Shown here: piece by piece, positions 21,218 through 31,390 of the stretch
How the letters are laid out: the number at the start of each line of letters is the position of its first letter
Numbering within the stretch: the first letter of the stretch is position 1
The notes under the pieces: generated by a model
What the model saw: only the letters and a program-made list of their open reading frames with translations
Databases searched by the model: none
What the model was told of the DNA's origin: nothing
Position numbers and translations under genes: made by a program
Assembly: GCF_000430725.1 (NCBI RefSeq)
Contig: NZ_AUMO01000044.1
Span: 62,001 to 126,000 of the forward strand
Length of the DNA stretch: 64,000 nucleotides
Source: Azohydromonas australica DSM 1124
GTDB lineage: Bacteria; Pseudomonadota; Gammaproteobacteria; Burkholderiales; Burkholderiaceae_C
Direction: 5' to 3'

Positions 21218-21952
21218 TCAGTGCTGCAGGATCTTGGACAGGAATTCCTTGGCCCGCGGCGAGCGCGCGTCGGGGTTGCCGAAGAACTCCTGCTTGGTGC
21301 AGTCCTCGATGATCTTGCCCTGGTCCATGAAGATCACGCGGTGGCTGACCTTGCGCGCGAAGCCCATCTCGTGCGTCACGCACATCATGGTCATGCCCTC
21401 GTGGGCAAGCTGCACCATCACGTCCAGCACCTCGCCCACCATCTCCGGGTCCAGCGCCGAGGTGGGCTCGTCGAAGAGCATCACGATCGGGTCCATCGAC
21501 AGCGCGCGCGCGATGGCCACGCGCTGCTGCTGGCCGCCGGAGAGCTGGCCCGGGAACTTGTCCTTGTGGGCGCTCAGGCCCACGCGGTCGAGCATCTTCA
21601 GGCCGCGCTTGAGCGCGTCGTCCTTGTTGCGGCCCAGCACCTTGATCTGCGCCAGCGTGAGGTTCTCCGTCACCGACAGGTGCGGGAACAGCTCGAAGTG
21701 CTGGAACACCATGCCCACGTGGCTGCGCAGCTTGGGCAGGTTGGTCTTGGGGTCGGCGATGCTCACGCCGTTGACGACGATGTCGCCCTTCTGGAAGGGC
21801 TCCAGCGCGTTGACGGTCTTGATGAGGGTGGACTTGCCCGAGCCCGAGGGGCCGCAGACCACCACCACCTCACCCTTCTCGATGTGGGTGGAGCAGTCGG
21901 TGAGCACCTGGAAGCTGCCGTACCACTTGCTGACGTTGCTGATCTTGATCAT
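21218..21952 (-). CDS. gltL: Glutamate/aspartate ABC transporter ATPase GltL
   Basis: A 244-residue ATPase that powers acidic amino acid import. Walker A is GPSGSGKST, the signature is [15 protein letters not shown], and Walker B is [12 protein letters not shown]. The opening [19 protein letters not shown] aligns with E. coli GltL, which supports the ATG at 21952; a GTG at 21964, directly after the gltK stop, is the other option and adds four residues. It is the last transporter gene of the run and is translationally close to gltK. Confidence 0.95.
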   Translation of the reverse strand: MIKISNVSKWYGSFQVLTDCSTHIEKGEVVVVCGPSGSGKSTLIKTVNALEPFQKGDIVVNGVSIADPKTNLPKLRSHVGMVFQHFELFPHLSVTENLTLAQIKVLGRNKDDALKRGLKMLDRVGLSAHKDKFPGQLSGGQQQRVAIARALSMDPIVMLFDEPTSALDPEMVGEVLDVMVQLAHEGMTMMCVTHEMGFARKVSHRVIFMDQGKIIEDCTKQEFFGNPDARSPRAKEFLSKILQH

Positions 21953-21964
21953 GGCGATGCTCAC

Positions 21965-22630
21965 TCAACGGATGATGGCGATGCGGGCCTGCAGGCGCTT
22001 GACCAGCATCGACAGGCTGAAGCTGATGACGAAGTAGACGGCCGCGGCGAAGAGGTAAGTCTCGATCGGCCGGTTGAAGTTCTTGCCCGCGACCTCGAAG
22101 CCCTTGAGCAGGTCGTAGGCGCCGATGGCATACACCAGGCTGGTGTCCTGGAACAGCACGATGGTCTGCGTCAGCAGCACCGGCAGCATGTTGCGGAAGG
22201 CCTGCGGCAGCACCACCAGCTGCATGCTCTGGCGGTAGGTCATGCCCATGGCCTGGCTGGCGTAGACCTGCCCGCGCGGCACGCTCTGGATGCCTGCGCG
22301 CATGATCTCCGAGTAGTACGCCGCCTCGAACAGCGTGAAGGTGACGATGGCCGACACCTCCGCGCCCAGGCTGCGGCCCAGCAGCATGGGCACCAGCAGG
22401 AAGAACCACAGGATCACCATCACCAGCGGCACGCTGCGCATGGTGTTGACGTAGGCCGCGGCCGGCACGGCCAGCCACGGCTTGCCCGACAGCCGCATCA
22501 GCGCCAGCAGCGTGCCCAGCGCGATGCCGCCCAGCATCGCCACCAGCGTGAGCTGCAGCGAGAAGGCAAAGCCGCGCGAGACGTAGTCCACCAGCACGGA
22601 GCCGGTGAGGAAGGAGAAGTCAAGGTTCAT
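21965..22630 (-). CDS. gltK: Glutamate/aspartate ABC transporter permease GltK
   Basis: A 221-residue inner-membrane permease with about five hydrophobic segments. The binding-protein-dependent permease loop is present ([14 protein letters not shown]), with the polar amino acid transporter pattern [12 protein letters not shown]. Its ATG overlaps the gltJ stop by one base (TAATG), which implies translational coupling. It pairs with GltJ to form the channel and contacts GltL. The stop is directly followed by possible gltL starts. Confidence 0.95.
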   Translation of the reverse strand: MNLDFSFLTGSVLVDYVSRGFAFSLQLTLVAMLGGIALGTLLALMRLSGKPWLAVPAAAYVNTMRSVPLVMVILWFFLLVPMLLGRSLGAEVSAIVTFTLFEAAYYSEIMRAGIQSVPRGQVYASQAMGMTYRQSMQLVVLPQAFRNMLPVLLTQTIVLFQDTSLVYAIGAYDLLKGFEVAGKNFNRPIETYLFAAAVYFVISFSLSMLVKRLQARIAIIR

Positions 22631-23373
22631 TACTTTGCGCTCCCAGTGGCCAGGCCCGGCACGCGCATCGAGCGCTCGATCAAGCCGGCGACGCGGTTGA
22701 TCACCAGCGCCGACAGGAAGTACAGGCCCGTGACGGCGAGGTAGATCTCCACGCCGCGCGAGGTCTCCTCCTGCGCCTGCATCGCGAACATGGTCAGCTC
22801 GGCCACCGACACGGCAAAGGCCACGGCCGAGTTCTTGATGATGTTCATGCTCTCGCTGGTCAGCGGCGGGATGACGATGCGCAGCGCCATGGGCAGCAGC
22901 ACGTGGCGGTAGGTCTGCGGCAGCGTCAGGCCCATGGCCAGGCCGGCCATGCGCTGCCCGCGCGGCAGGGCCTGGATGCCGGCCTTGACCTGCTCCGACA
23001 CGCGCGCCGAGGTGAAGAAGCCCAGCGCGAACACCACCAGCACCAGGCTGGGGAGCTGCTGCAGCACGGGGAAGACCTGCGGCAGCACGTGGTACCAGAT
23101 GAAGATCTGCACCAGCAGCGGGATGTTGCGGAACACCTCCGTCCACGCGTTGCCGAACCAGCGCCACGGCGCCGAGGGCAGCGTGCGCAGGATGCCGATG
23201 AGGATGCCCGTTGCGAGCGCCACCATCAGCGCCAGCACCGACACCGACAGCGTCCAGCCCCAGGCCGACAGCAGCCAGTCCAGGTACGTGACGTCGCCGT
23301 TCTGGCCGAAGCAGCTCGTGCCGGCCTCCTCACCCAATGTGCTCTTGCAGAAAACCTGCCAGTCCCAAGTCAT
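22630..23373 (-). CDS. gltJ: Glutamate/aspartate ABC transporter permease GltJ
   Basis: A 247-residue inner-membrane permease. It has the family loop SEQVKAGIQALPRGQ and the typical long periplasmic N-terminal segment with FGQNGDVTYLDWLLS. Together with GltK it forms the translocation pore for glutamate and aspartate delivered by GltI. Unusually, gltI is not directly upstream: the asparaginase gene and a 156-bp inverted-repeat element lie between. A promoter of its own in 23374-23452 is possible, but nothing clear is seen. Confidence 0.95.
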   Translation of the reverse strand: MTWDWQVFCKSTLGEEAGTSCFGQNGDVTYLDWLLSAWGWTLSVSVLALMVALATGILIGILRTLPSAPWRWFGNAWTEVFRNIPLLVQIFIWYHVLPQVFPVLQQLPSLVLVVFALGFFTSARVSEQVKAGIQALPRGQRMAGLAMGLTLPQTYRHVLLPMALRIVIPPLTSESMNIIKNSAVAFAVSVAELTMFAMQAQEETSRGVEIYLAVTGLYFLSALVINRVAGLIERSMRVPGLATGSAK

Positions 23374-23452
23374 CGCTGACTCCTCGATGAAGGCTCACGC
23401 GGGGCGTGAGAGATGTTGTTGTTGGCCGCAGGCTCAAGCGGCCCGCCTACCA

Positions 23453-23608
23453 CTTCGTCATTCCCGCGAAGGCGGGAATCCAGGCGGCCCCCAAGTGAGC
23501 CGCCAGAGGCCTGGTCGGCACGCCGCGGCTTCAAGCCCGGCTCGCTGCACCCTTGCTTCGCTCCAGCGTGGGGCCGCCCGGATCCCCGCCTGCGCGGGGA
23601 TGACGAAG
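23453..23608. repeat. REPIN/MITE-like element with 39-bp inverted ends
   Basis: The ends at 23453-23491 and 23570-23608 are inverted copies, with 4 mismatches in 39 positions. Each end itself contains a short palindrome (ATTCCC-N8-GGGAAT on the left, ATCCCC-N8-GGGGAT on the right), a form widespread in proteobacteria and like the neisserial dRS3 type. The 78-bp interior codes for nothing. It sits between the ansB stop and the gltJ start in the amino acid operon and could fold into a large hairpin in the mRNA. Confidence 0.8.
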
Positions 23609-23662
23609 CAGGAGGCGAAACGCTCCGGCTAGCGGGATGCGCCAGGCTTCCTTGGAACCAGT

Positions 23663-24871
<1,209 letters not shown>

Positions 24872-25777
24872 TTATCCGGGCGGCCGGTCATTGGGGTTGC
24901 GGTAGAGCTCCAGCAGCGCCTCGGAGGGCGGCCAGTTCAGGTTGAGGCCCTTGGGCGGGATGGGCCGCTGGAACCAGCGGGTGTGGATCTGGCGCGCCTC
25001 GCCGGAGCGCATCAGCCGCTCCAGGCCGCGGTCCACGACCTGCTTGAAGGCGGTGTCGCCCTTGCGCAGCATGCAGCCGTACACCTCCGACGCCAGCGGC
25101 GTGCCCACGACGATCCAGTCCTCGGGCTTCTTCGCCTTGGCGCGCTCGCCGTAGAGCAGCGCGTCGTCGTGCATCACGGCCTGGGCCTCGCCGCTCTCCA
25201 GCAGCTTGAAGGCGGCGCCCTGCTCCCGTGCCAGCAGGATCTTCAGCCGCCGGCCCTGGTTCTCGTTGTAGGTGCGCAGCACGCGCTCGGACGTGGTGCC
25301 GGCGGTGACGGCCACGGCGCGGCCGGCGAGGTCGGCGAAGTCGCGGATGCCCGAATCCTTGTGCACCAGCAGCCGCAGCCCGACCACGAAGATGGAGTTG
25401 GAGAAGCTCACCAGCCGCTCGCGCTCCAGGGTGTGCGAGGTCACGGCGCACTCCAGGTCCACGGTGCCGTTCTGCACCAGCGGGATGCGGTTCTGCGTGG
25501 TCACCGGCACCAGCCGGATGGTGAGCGCCGGCAGCTTCAGCTCGGCCTTGATGCTCTCCAGCAGCCGCAGCATCAGCTCGTGCGAGTAGCCCACCACCTG
25601 CTTCTTGCCGTCGTAGTAGGAGAAGGGCGCGGCGTACTCGCGGTGGCCGAGGTTGATCGTGCCCGTCTGCGCGATGCGCTCCAGCGTCCCCATGTCCTGC
25701 GCGCGGGCGGCCGCGGCCAGCAGCAGGGCCAGCAGCGGCAGCAGCGGCAGCAGCCAGGGACGCGGACGGAAGAACAT
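24872..25777 (-). CDS. gltI: Glutamate/aspartate ABC transporter binding protein GltI
   Basis: A 301-residue periplasmic solute-binding protein of the amino acid family. The start at 25777 is preceded by AGGAG at 8 nt; the longer open frame would run into the promoter. The signal peptide ends at AAARAQD. The body shows GHREYAAPFSYYDGKKQVVGYSHELM, VDLECAVTSHTLERERLVSFSN and TTSERVLRTYN, close to GltI of enteric bacteria (strings quoted in pieces). It captures glutamate or aspartate for GltJKL. It is the first gene behind the sigma-54 promoter, as expected for the most highly made component. Confidence 0.93.
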   Translation of the reverse strand: MFFRPRPWLLPLLPLLALLLAAAARAQDMGTLERIAQTGTINLGHREYAAPFSYYDGKKQVVGYSHELMLRLLESIKAELKLPALTIRLVPVTTQNRIPLVQNGTVDLECAVTSHTLERERLVSFSNSIFVVGLRLLVHKDSGIRDFADLAGRAVAVTAGTTSERVLRTYNENQGRRLKILLAREQGAAFKLLESGEAQAVMHDDALLYGERAKAKKPEDWIVVGTPLASEVYGCMLRKGDTAFKQVVDRGLERLMRSGEARQIHTRWFQRPIPPKGLNLNWPPSEALLELYRNPNDRPPG

Positions 25778-25833
25778 GGTCGAGGCTCCTTGCGGACGGA
25801 CAGTGCGGCGATCCGCACGATGTGCCGTCTTGT

Positions 25834-25849
25834 CGCAGGGAGCGTGCCA
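25834..25849 (-). promoter_or_regulatory. Sigma-54 (-24/-12) promoter of gltI
   Basis: Read on the minus strand from 25849 to 25834 the sequence is TGGCACGCTCCCTGCG, matching the consensus TGGCACG-N4-TTGCW at all but two positions, with the invariant GG and GC at the right distance. The start of transcription would be near 25823, giving a leader of about 46 nt to the gltI ATG. It agrees with the sigma-54 activator encoded in the same locus. Confidence 0.8.
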
Positions 25850-25924
25850 GTGCGCCGCCATGCCGGCCGGCGCGTCCAAGTGCTTGATCCACAACAAAAG
25901 CCGCAGTTGCCGGCGCCCGCAAAC

Positions 25925-25982
25925 GGACGGAAATCCGACCCTTGCCCGCCGTCCGTCGCATCAAAGAGACGGATTTCCGTCC
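25925..25982. promoter_or_regulatory. Paired palindromes, candidate AauR enhancer sites
   Basis: GGACGGAAATCCG (25925-25937) and its exact complement CGGATTTCCGTCC (25970-25982) form a 13-bp inverted repeat. Each arm contains its own near-palindrome CGGA-2-TCCG. The two centres are about 42 bp apart (four helical turns) and about 110 and 150 bp upstream of the predicted gltI start of transcription, the usual place for sigma-54 activators. The region also precedes the divergent lipoprotein gene at 26069. Confidence 0.6.
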
Positions 25983-26068
25983 CTAGCCGGACTCGGGGGT
26001 GGCGCACCGTCCACCGGGGTGCCACAAGTGCTCCGCCCCGGCAGGGGACTCGCTTAGGAGGAACGGAA

Positions 26069-26878
26069 ATGAAATATCAGATTCTTGCGACCACGTTCGT
26101 TGCTTCTGCCCTGGTGGGCTGTGGCGGCGGTGGCGATGACACGGTATCAGGCGAAACCGCACTCTCGGCGGCGTCCAGCGAAACCGCCGCCGCCCTGCCT
26201 GCTCCGGCGGACGGCATTTCGGCCAGCCGGTTCAACCATCGCAGCATTGCCAACGGCAGTTTCGAGACCGGCGACACCACGGGCTGGAAGGCGAATATCG
26301 ACCAGGGTTACTCTGGAATCTTCATTCCCCACGAACGGCCCGCGGGTACCGTGAGCGTGGTGGATTCCTTCAATTTCGGTGGAACCAAGCTGGCTTACGA
26401 CGGCCGGTATTTTCTGAAGGCCTGCACTGGAAACGAATGGTTCGACGGTCAGGGCACCTACAACATCACGGCCAGCCAGACCGTGCTGCTGCACAAGGGT
26501 GATACCGTCACTGGCGCCTCGTCTTATTACAACGGCGACTTCGCGGCCCAGGACACGGTCTGGGTCAAGATTTTCGACAAATCCGGCAATCTGAAAGCCA
26601 CGCCGTGGATCGATTTTTCCGGCAATGGCGCGCCGGGTGACAACAATTCGGTGCCCTACAACCACACCAGCGACTGGACGACCTGGGATTGGACTGCGCC
26701 GAAAACGGGCATCTACACCGTGAAACTCGGCGCCACGACCTTTGGCGACAACCGCTTCGCCACATGCGGTTTTCACGACGCCATCACCGTCGTGCTGAAC
26801 GGCAAGGGCAAGCCGGCGGCTGCCGCCGCCCGCTGGCCCAACGGCATTCCGGCCCACGTGCCGGTGTTCGTGCACTGA
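26069..26878 (+). CDS. Uncharacterised secreted lipoprotein
   Basis: A 269-residue protein with an excellent binding site (AGGAGG, 7 nt before the ATG) and a lipoprotein signal (lipobox LVGC, Cys18). The mature part is low in charge and rich in aromatic, Asn, Gly and Thr residues, and starts with NGSFETGDTTGWKA. That opening is typical of carbohydrate-binding-like jelly-roll domains found in many surface proteins. Two cysteine-bearing strings (KACTGNEW and FATCGF) may form a disulfide. No catalytic motif is visible. It is divergent from gltI and shares its upstream region. Its codons are a little AT-richer than the neighbours. Confidence 0.8.
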   Translation: MKYQILATTFVASALVGCGGGGDDTVSGETALSAASSETAAALPAPADGISASRFNHRSIANGSFETGDTTGWKANIDQGYSGIFIPHERPAGTVSVVDSFNFGGTKLAYDGRYFLKACTGNEWFDGQGTYNITASQTVLLHKGDTVTGASSYYNGDFAAQDTVWVKIFDKSGNLKATPWIDFSGNGAPGDNNSVPYNHTSDWTTWDWTAPKTGIYTVKLGATTFGDNRFATCGFHDAITVVLNGKGKPAAAAARWPNGIPAHVPVFVH

Positions 26879-26934
26879 GCGCGGAGCACGACTTCGGGCT
26901 TCGCAGCGAATCCACTCCAGTCATGAACTGACCC

Positions 26935-26962
26935 GTTCGCCCTGAGACATCGAAGGGCGAAC
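26935..26962. repeat. REP-like palindrome between convergent genes
   Basis: GTTCGCCCT (26935-26943) and AGGGCGAAC (26954-26962) form a perfect 9-bp stem with a 10-nt loop. Its form resembles the dispersed GTTCGCCCT-N-AGGGCGAAC repeats common in Comamonadaceae. It lies between the convergent ends at 26878 and 27058, where it may stop transcription from both sides. A second weak hairpin with CACCCC and GGGGTG follows at about 27001-27023. Confidence 0.65.
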
Positions 26963-27057
26963 CCGACAGGCTGCGATGGCTTACCCCGGCGAGGGCCGTT
27001 CACCCCTCAACACCTCGGGGTGACCGCAATACCTTGACCAACCGGCGCGAGCCGGGC

Positions 27058-29604
27058 TCAAGGCCCTGCGGTCTCCTCCTCCGCCACCTGCAGCGTCACT
27101 GTCACGCCGAAGGTGCTGCCCCGCCCCGGCGCGCTGTCCAGGCGCAGCTCGCCACCCATCATGGCCACCAGGCGGCGCACGATGGACAGGCCCAGCCCCG
27201 TGCCGCCGAAGCGCCGCGTGGTCGAGCTGTCGGCCTGGGTGAAGGGCTCGAAGATGCGCGCCTGCTTGCCAGCCTCGATGCCGATGCCGGTGTCCACCAC
27301 CTCCATGCACAGCCTCGCGCGTCCGGGCTCTCGTGCCAGCTCGCGCACCCGCAGTGTCACGCTGCCCTCGGCCGTGAACTTCACGGCGTTGCCCAGCAGG
27401 TTGATCAGCACCTGCTTGAGCCGCAGCGGGTCGCCCAGCAGCTGAGGCGGCAGCGCCGCGTCGGCATCGAGCCGCAGCGCCAGCCCCTTGGCCTGCGCCT
27501 GGGGCCGCACCAGCGCGCAGGCCGCCTCCAGCAGCAGCGGCAGCTCGAAGGGCACCTGCTCCAGCCGCATCTCGCCGGCCTCGATGCGGGAGAGGTCCAG
27601 CACGTCGTTGATCAGCGCCAGCAGCTGCTCGCCGCCCTGCTCGATGTGGCGCACGAAGCCCAGCGCCCGCTCCGGCAGCTCCATGCGCGCCAGCAGGTGG
27701 CTCAACCCGATGACGGCATTGAGCGGCGTGCGGAACTCGTGGCTCATGTGCGCCAGGAAGGTGCTCTTGGCCCGGTTGGCCGCCTCGGCCTGCGCGGTGC
27801 GCTGGCGCAGCGCCTCCTCCAGCCGCTTGCGCTCGCTGAGGTCCGTGATCACGCCCAGGAAGCCCGTGGGCGTGCCCAGTTCGTCGCGCAGCACGCTGAT
27901 GCTCAGCAGCGCCGGGAAGCTGCTGCCGTCGGCGCGCACGCAGCGCCACTCGCCCCCGGGCAGCGCGGGCCAGCGCCGCGCGTGCGGCTGCGAGTACGGC
28001 CACAGCGCGCGGCGCAACTCCGGCGGCAGGCCGTGGATGCGCCGGCGCAGCGTGCGGCGGTCGATGAAGTCCAGCGCCGACCGCCCCGCGGCCTGCGGCG
28101 CGGGCAGCCGCAGCAGGCTTTCGGCGGCGGGGTTCAGCGTGGTGATGTGCCCCGCCAGGTCGGTGGCGACGATGGCGCTGGCGGCGCTGTTGAGCACCGC
28201 GCGCAGCTCCCCGGTGCGCTGCTGCACGCGGCGCTCCAGCACCTCGCGCGCGCTGCGCTGCGCGTGCACGTCGGTGGCGGAGCCGAACCAGCGCACGGGG
28301 CCGCCGTCGCCGGCGTCGATCAGCTGCGTGCGAACGAGGTGCCAGCGGTACTGCCCGTCGTGGCGGCGGATGCGGTGCTCGTGCACCACCGGCTCGCGCC
28401 GGTCCAGCGCGCGGCGCCAGCGCGCGCGGGTCTCGGCCAGGTCGTCCGGGTGGATCACGGCCAGCCAGCCGCCGCCGTAGGCGTCCTCCGGCAGCAGGCC
28501 CGTGTACTCGGTCCAGCGGTGGTTGAACCAGTCCACGTGCCCTTCGGCATCGTTGCTCCACAGCAGGTCGGGCACCAGGTCCACGATGGCCCGGAAGCGC
28601 CGCTCGCTCTCGCGCAGCGCGAGCTCGGTCTCGCGGCGCGCGCTGAGGTCCACCGTCACGGCCAGCAGGTGCGGCTCGCCGCCATCGGGCGCGTCCAGCC
28701 GCGTGATGCTGCTCTGCGCGGGCACCGCGCCGCCGTCGGGACGCAGGTAGCGCTTGTCCAGCGTGGCGAATCCCTCGGACCCCAGCACCCGGCCCACCGC
28801 CGCGAGCGTGAGGGCCACGTCGTCCGGATGAGTGAGATCCAGCACGTTGAGCCCGCACAGCTCCTCGATGCGGCGGCCCACCAGCCGCGCCAGCTCGGCG
28901 TTCGCGCGCAGCACGCGACCGTCCACGGCGATCTCCGACAGCCCCACCGGCGCGCGCTCGAAAATCCGCGCCAGCCGCGCCTCGCTGGCGCGCAGCGCCG
29001 CCTGCGCCTGCTCGGCGGCCAGCGTCAAGGCGCGCAGCCGGTCCAGCATTTCGCGCTGCTGCGCTGGCAGCCTGGCCGTGGCCGGCGCGTCGCCTTGCTG
29101 CATCAGCCCCGTGAAGTCCTCGACGCGATGGATGACGAACGCCACCCCGCCGTCGGCAGCGCGCACCGGCGAGTTGACCGGGCTCCACCAGCGCTCCTCG
29201 AAGCCTGCGCCCAGCGCCGCGGGGCGGCGGATGGGGTAGCGCTGCAGCGGCATCACGTCCGCCTCGCCCGTGGCCACCACCCGCTGCAGCGAGGCGCGCA
29301 GGTTGTGCACGCCGTTGGCCTGCGCGTCCCGCGGGTCGTCGGGGAACATCTCGAACAGCCCCGCGCCCACCAGCGCCTCGCGCTGCGTCATGGTGGCGCG
29401 CAGGTAGGCGTCGTTGACCGCCACGATGCGGAACTCCGGCGGACGCAGCACCAGCAGCGGCGTGGGCACGGCCTCGAACAGGGCCTGGAAGTCCGGCGGG
29501 ACCTCGGCCCCGGGGACGGGCTCAGGCGACGGTGCGCCGGCGGCAGGCGCGCACGGGCTCGGGGTCGTAGGTGGCTGCGGCGCCGGTCGCTCAGTGGGGA
29601 ACAT
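27058..29604 (-). CDS. Multi-PAS sensor histidine kinase
   Basis: An 848-residue kinase with no membrane segment, so probably cytoplasmic. About four PAS domains follow one another: one starting near residue 33 (FQALFEAVPTPLLVL), then RIFERAPVGLSEIA, RFRAIVDLVPDLLW and LRAVLNSAASAIVATD. PAC segments such as RWFGSATDVHAQR occur between them. The transmitter has the H box FLAHMSHEFRTPLNAVIG (His622), then NLLGNAVKFT, DTGIGIEAGKQARIFEPF and GTGLGLSIVRRL. There is no receiver domain and no adjacent response regulator, so its partner is unknown. The chosen start at 29604 lacks a clear binding site; the frame is open upstream to 29808, but without recognisable domains. Confidence 0.88.
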   Translation of the reverse strand: MFPTERPAPQPPTTPSPCAPAAGAPSPEPVPGAEVPPDFQALFEAVPTPLLVLRPPEFRIVAVNDAYLRATMTQREALVGAGLFEMFPDDPRDAQANGVHNLRASLQRVVATGEADVMPLQRYPIRRPAALGAGFEERWWSPVNSPVRAADGGVAFVIHRVEDFTGLMQQGDAPATARLPAQQREMLDRLRALTLAAEQAQAALRASEARLARIFERAPVGLSEIAVDGRVLRANAELARLVGRRIEELCGLNVLDLTHPDDVALTLAAVGRVLGSEGFATLDKRYLRPDGGAVPAQSSITRLDAPDGGEPHLLAVTVDLSARRETELALRESERRFRAIVDLVPDLLWSNDAEGHVDWFNHRWTEYTGLLPEDAYGGGWLAVIHPDDLAETRARWRRALDRREPVVHEHRIRRHDGQYRWHLVRTQLIDAGDGGPVRWFGSATDVHAQRSAREVLERRVQQRTGELRAVLNSAASAIVATDLAGHITTLNPAAESLLRLPAPQAAGRSALDFIDRRTLRRRIHGLPPELRRALWPYSQPHARRWPALPGGEWRCVRADGSSFPALLSISVLRDELGTPTGFLGVITDLSERKRLEEALRQRTAQAEAANRAKSTFLAHMSHEFRTPLNAVIGLSHLLARMELPERALGFVRHIEQGGEQLLALINDVLDLSRIEAGEMRLEQVPFELPLLLEAACALVRPQAQAKGLALRLDADAALPPQLLGDPLRLKQVLINLLGNAVKFTAEGSVTLRVRELAREPGRARLCMEVVDTGIGIEAGKQARIFEPFTQADSSTTRRFGGTGLGLSIVRRLVAMMGGELRLDSAPGRGSTFGVTVTLQVAEEETAGP

Positions 29605-29857
29605 CAGACTGAAAACTGCGGGTGGCGGGTGGCCCGGGACCTCGGCTTCGTCGCCCCACGGCGTGCAAGCCGCATGCCCCGGGTCGCTGCAACGGATCAA
29701 GCAACACTGTAGCGGCGGTCCACCACGCGGCCTGCGCTGCGTCAAATCCGGCACGCATCGCGGGAAGACGGTGCGGCCCCCTCCAGGACAATGAAGGGCT
29801 GCGCACACGCAGCCAGCCCGCCACGGGCCACGACCAAGAATTCACCGAGGGATCCCC

Positions 29858-31339
29858 ATGAAGCTTGTTTCTCCCATCCGCCGTGCCGGACGCCCGGGGC
29901 TGCGCTCCGTCCGGGCCCCGCTGTCGGCGGCCGTCCTGGCCTCGACGCTGCTGGGTCTGCACACGGCGCCGGCCTCGGCGGTCGAGCGGGCGCAGCCCAG
30001 CGCCGCAGCGGCCGCGGCGCCGCTGGAGTACAGCGACCGGCTGATCGTCCGGTACCGCAGCGCGGCCGAGGCCGACGTCCCGTCCGCCGGCCTACAGCTG
30101 CGTGCACATGCCGCTGCGCAGCCCTTCGGCACGCACATGAAGCACCTGCGCCGCCTGGGCACCGGCGCCCACGTGTTCCAGCTCGACCGGCCGATGCCGC
30201 AGGACAAGCTGCAGCAGATGGCCCGCGCGCTGCAGAACGGCGACGCCGACGTGGAGTACGCCGAGCCCGACCTGCGCATGCGGCCGCAGTTCGTGCCCAA
30301 CGACGCGAAGTACGCCAAGCAGTGGAACCTGTTCGAGCCCACCACCGGGCTGAACCTGCCCACGGCCTGGGAAAAGTCCACCGGCGCCGGCGTGGTGGTG
30401 GCGGTGGTGGACACCGGCGTGCGCCCGCACGTGGACCTTCAGGCCAACCTGCTTCCCGGCTACGACTTCGTCACGGACCGCAGTACGGCCAACGACGGCA
30501 ACGCGCGCGACGCCGACGCCTCCGACCCGGGCGACTGGACCGTCGCCGACGAGTGCGGCGAGGGTTGGCCGGGGGAGTCCAGCAGCTGGCACGGCACGCA
30601 CGTGGCCGGCATCGCTGCCGCGGTTGCGAACAACGGCATCGGCGTGGCGGGCGTGGCCCACGGTGCCAAGCTGCTGCCGGTGCGCGCGATGGGGCGCTGC
30701 GGCGGCTACACCTCCGACATCGCCGACGGGATGATCTGGGCCGCGGGCGGCAAGGTCTCGCGCGTGCCGGCCAACAAGACTCCGGCCAGGGTGATCAACC
30801 TTTCGCTGGGCGGCGCGTCCAGAACGTGCAGCACCACCTACAGCGAGGCCATCAAGGCGGTGCGCCAGCGCGGCGCGGTGGTGGTGGTGGCCGCCGGCAA
30901 CGAGAACATGAGCGTCGCCAGGAGCACGCCCGCCAACTGTGCCGACGTGGTCGTGGTCACGGCTGTCAAACGCAACGGCCACCGGGCCTCCTACGCCAAT
31001 TACGGCACCGCGGTGGACCTGGCGGCACCAGGCGGCGACACGGGCGCAGGAATCCTCTCCACGCTCAACAGCGGGACGCGCAAGCCGGCCAAGGACACCT
31101 ACGCCGGGTACAGCGGCACGTCCATGGCCACCCCGCACGTGGCCGGCGTGGCGGCGCTGATGCTCTCGGTCAACCCGAAGCTCACACCCACCCAGGTCGA
31201 GACGCTGCTCAAGGCTTCGGTGCGCCCCTTCCCCGGCAACTGCACCGGCTGCGGCAAGGGCATGCTGGACGCCAACATGGCGGTGGACGCGGCCATCACG
31301 GCCCGCTCGCTGACGGTGCAGGGCGCGCCCGGACCCTGA
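29858..31339 (+). CDS. Secreted S8 (subtilisin-like) serine protease
   Basis: A 493-residue protease with a long signal peptide ending near ASAV (about residue 42). A propeptide-like region follows (DRLIVRYRSAAEAD, then VFQLDRPM), and then the S8 domain. The triad is Asp185 in VAVVDTGV, His245 in HGTHVAGI and Ser422 in GTSMATPHVAG. Asn in AAGNEN supplies the oxyanion hole. Six or more cysteines in the mature domain suggest disulfides. The enzyme is related to extracellular proteases of Xanthomonas and Burkholderiales, and ends about 40 residues after the last helix of the domain with no sorting domain, so it is likely exported freely. The ATG follows AGGGATCCCC. Confidence 0.93.
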   Translation: MKLVSPIRRAGRPGLRSVRAPLSAAVLASTLLGLHTAPASAVERAQPSAAAAAAPLEYSDRLIVRYRSAAEADVPSAGLQLRAHAAAQPFGTHMKHLRRLGTGAHVFQLDRPMPQDKLQQMARALQNGDADVEYAEPDLRMRPQFVPNDAKYAKQWNLFEPTTGLNLPTAWEKSTGAGVVVAVVDTGVRPHVDLQANLLPGYDFVTDRSTANDGNARDADASDPGDWTVADECGEGWPGESSSWHGTHVAGIAAAVANNGIGVAGVAHGAKLLPVRAMGRCGGYTSDIADGMIWAAGGKVSRVPANKTPARVINLSLGGASRTCSTTYSEAIKAVRQRGAVVVVAAGNENMSVARSTPANCADVVVVTAVKRNGHRASYANYGTAVDLAAPGGDTGAGILSTLNSGTRKPAKDTYAGYSGTSMATPHVAGVAALMLSVNPKLTPTQVETLLKASVRPFPGNCTGCGKGMLDANMAVDAAITARSLTVQGAPGP

Positions 31340-31366
31340 GGCCCGGGCGGTGCGGGTCTCCGGGCC
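31340..31366. terminator. Hairpin between convergent protease and SDR genes
   Basis: GGCCCGG (31340-31346) pairs with CCGGGCC (31360-31366) around 13 nt, directly after the protease stop. There is no T-run; it may work in both directions. Confidence 0.3.
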
Positions 31367-31390
31367 CGCGCCACCCCATGCAGCGCAGGC

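Noticed and set aside
21953..21964. GTG start at 21964 for gltL
   Set aside because: The ATG at 21952 aligns with the E. coli GltL opening. The GTG touches the gltK stop and would add four unmatched residues.
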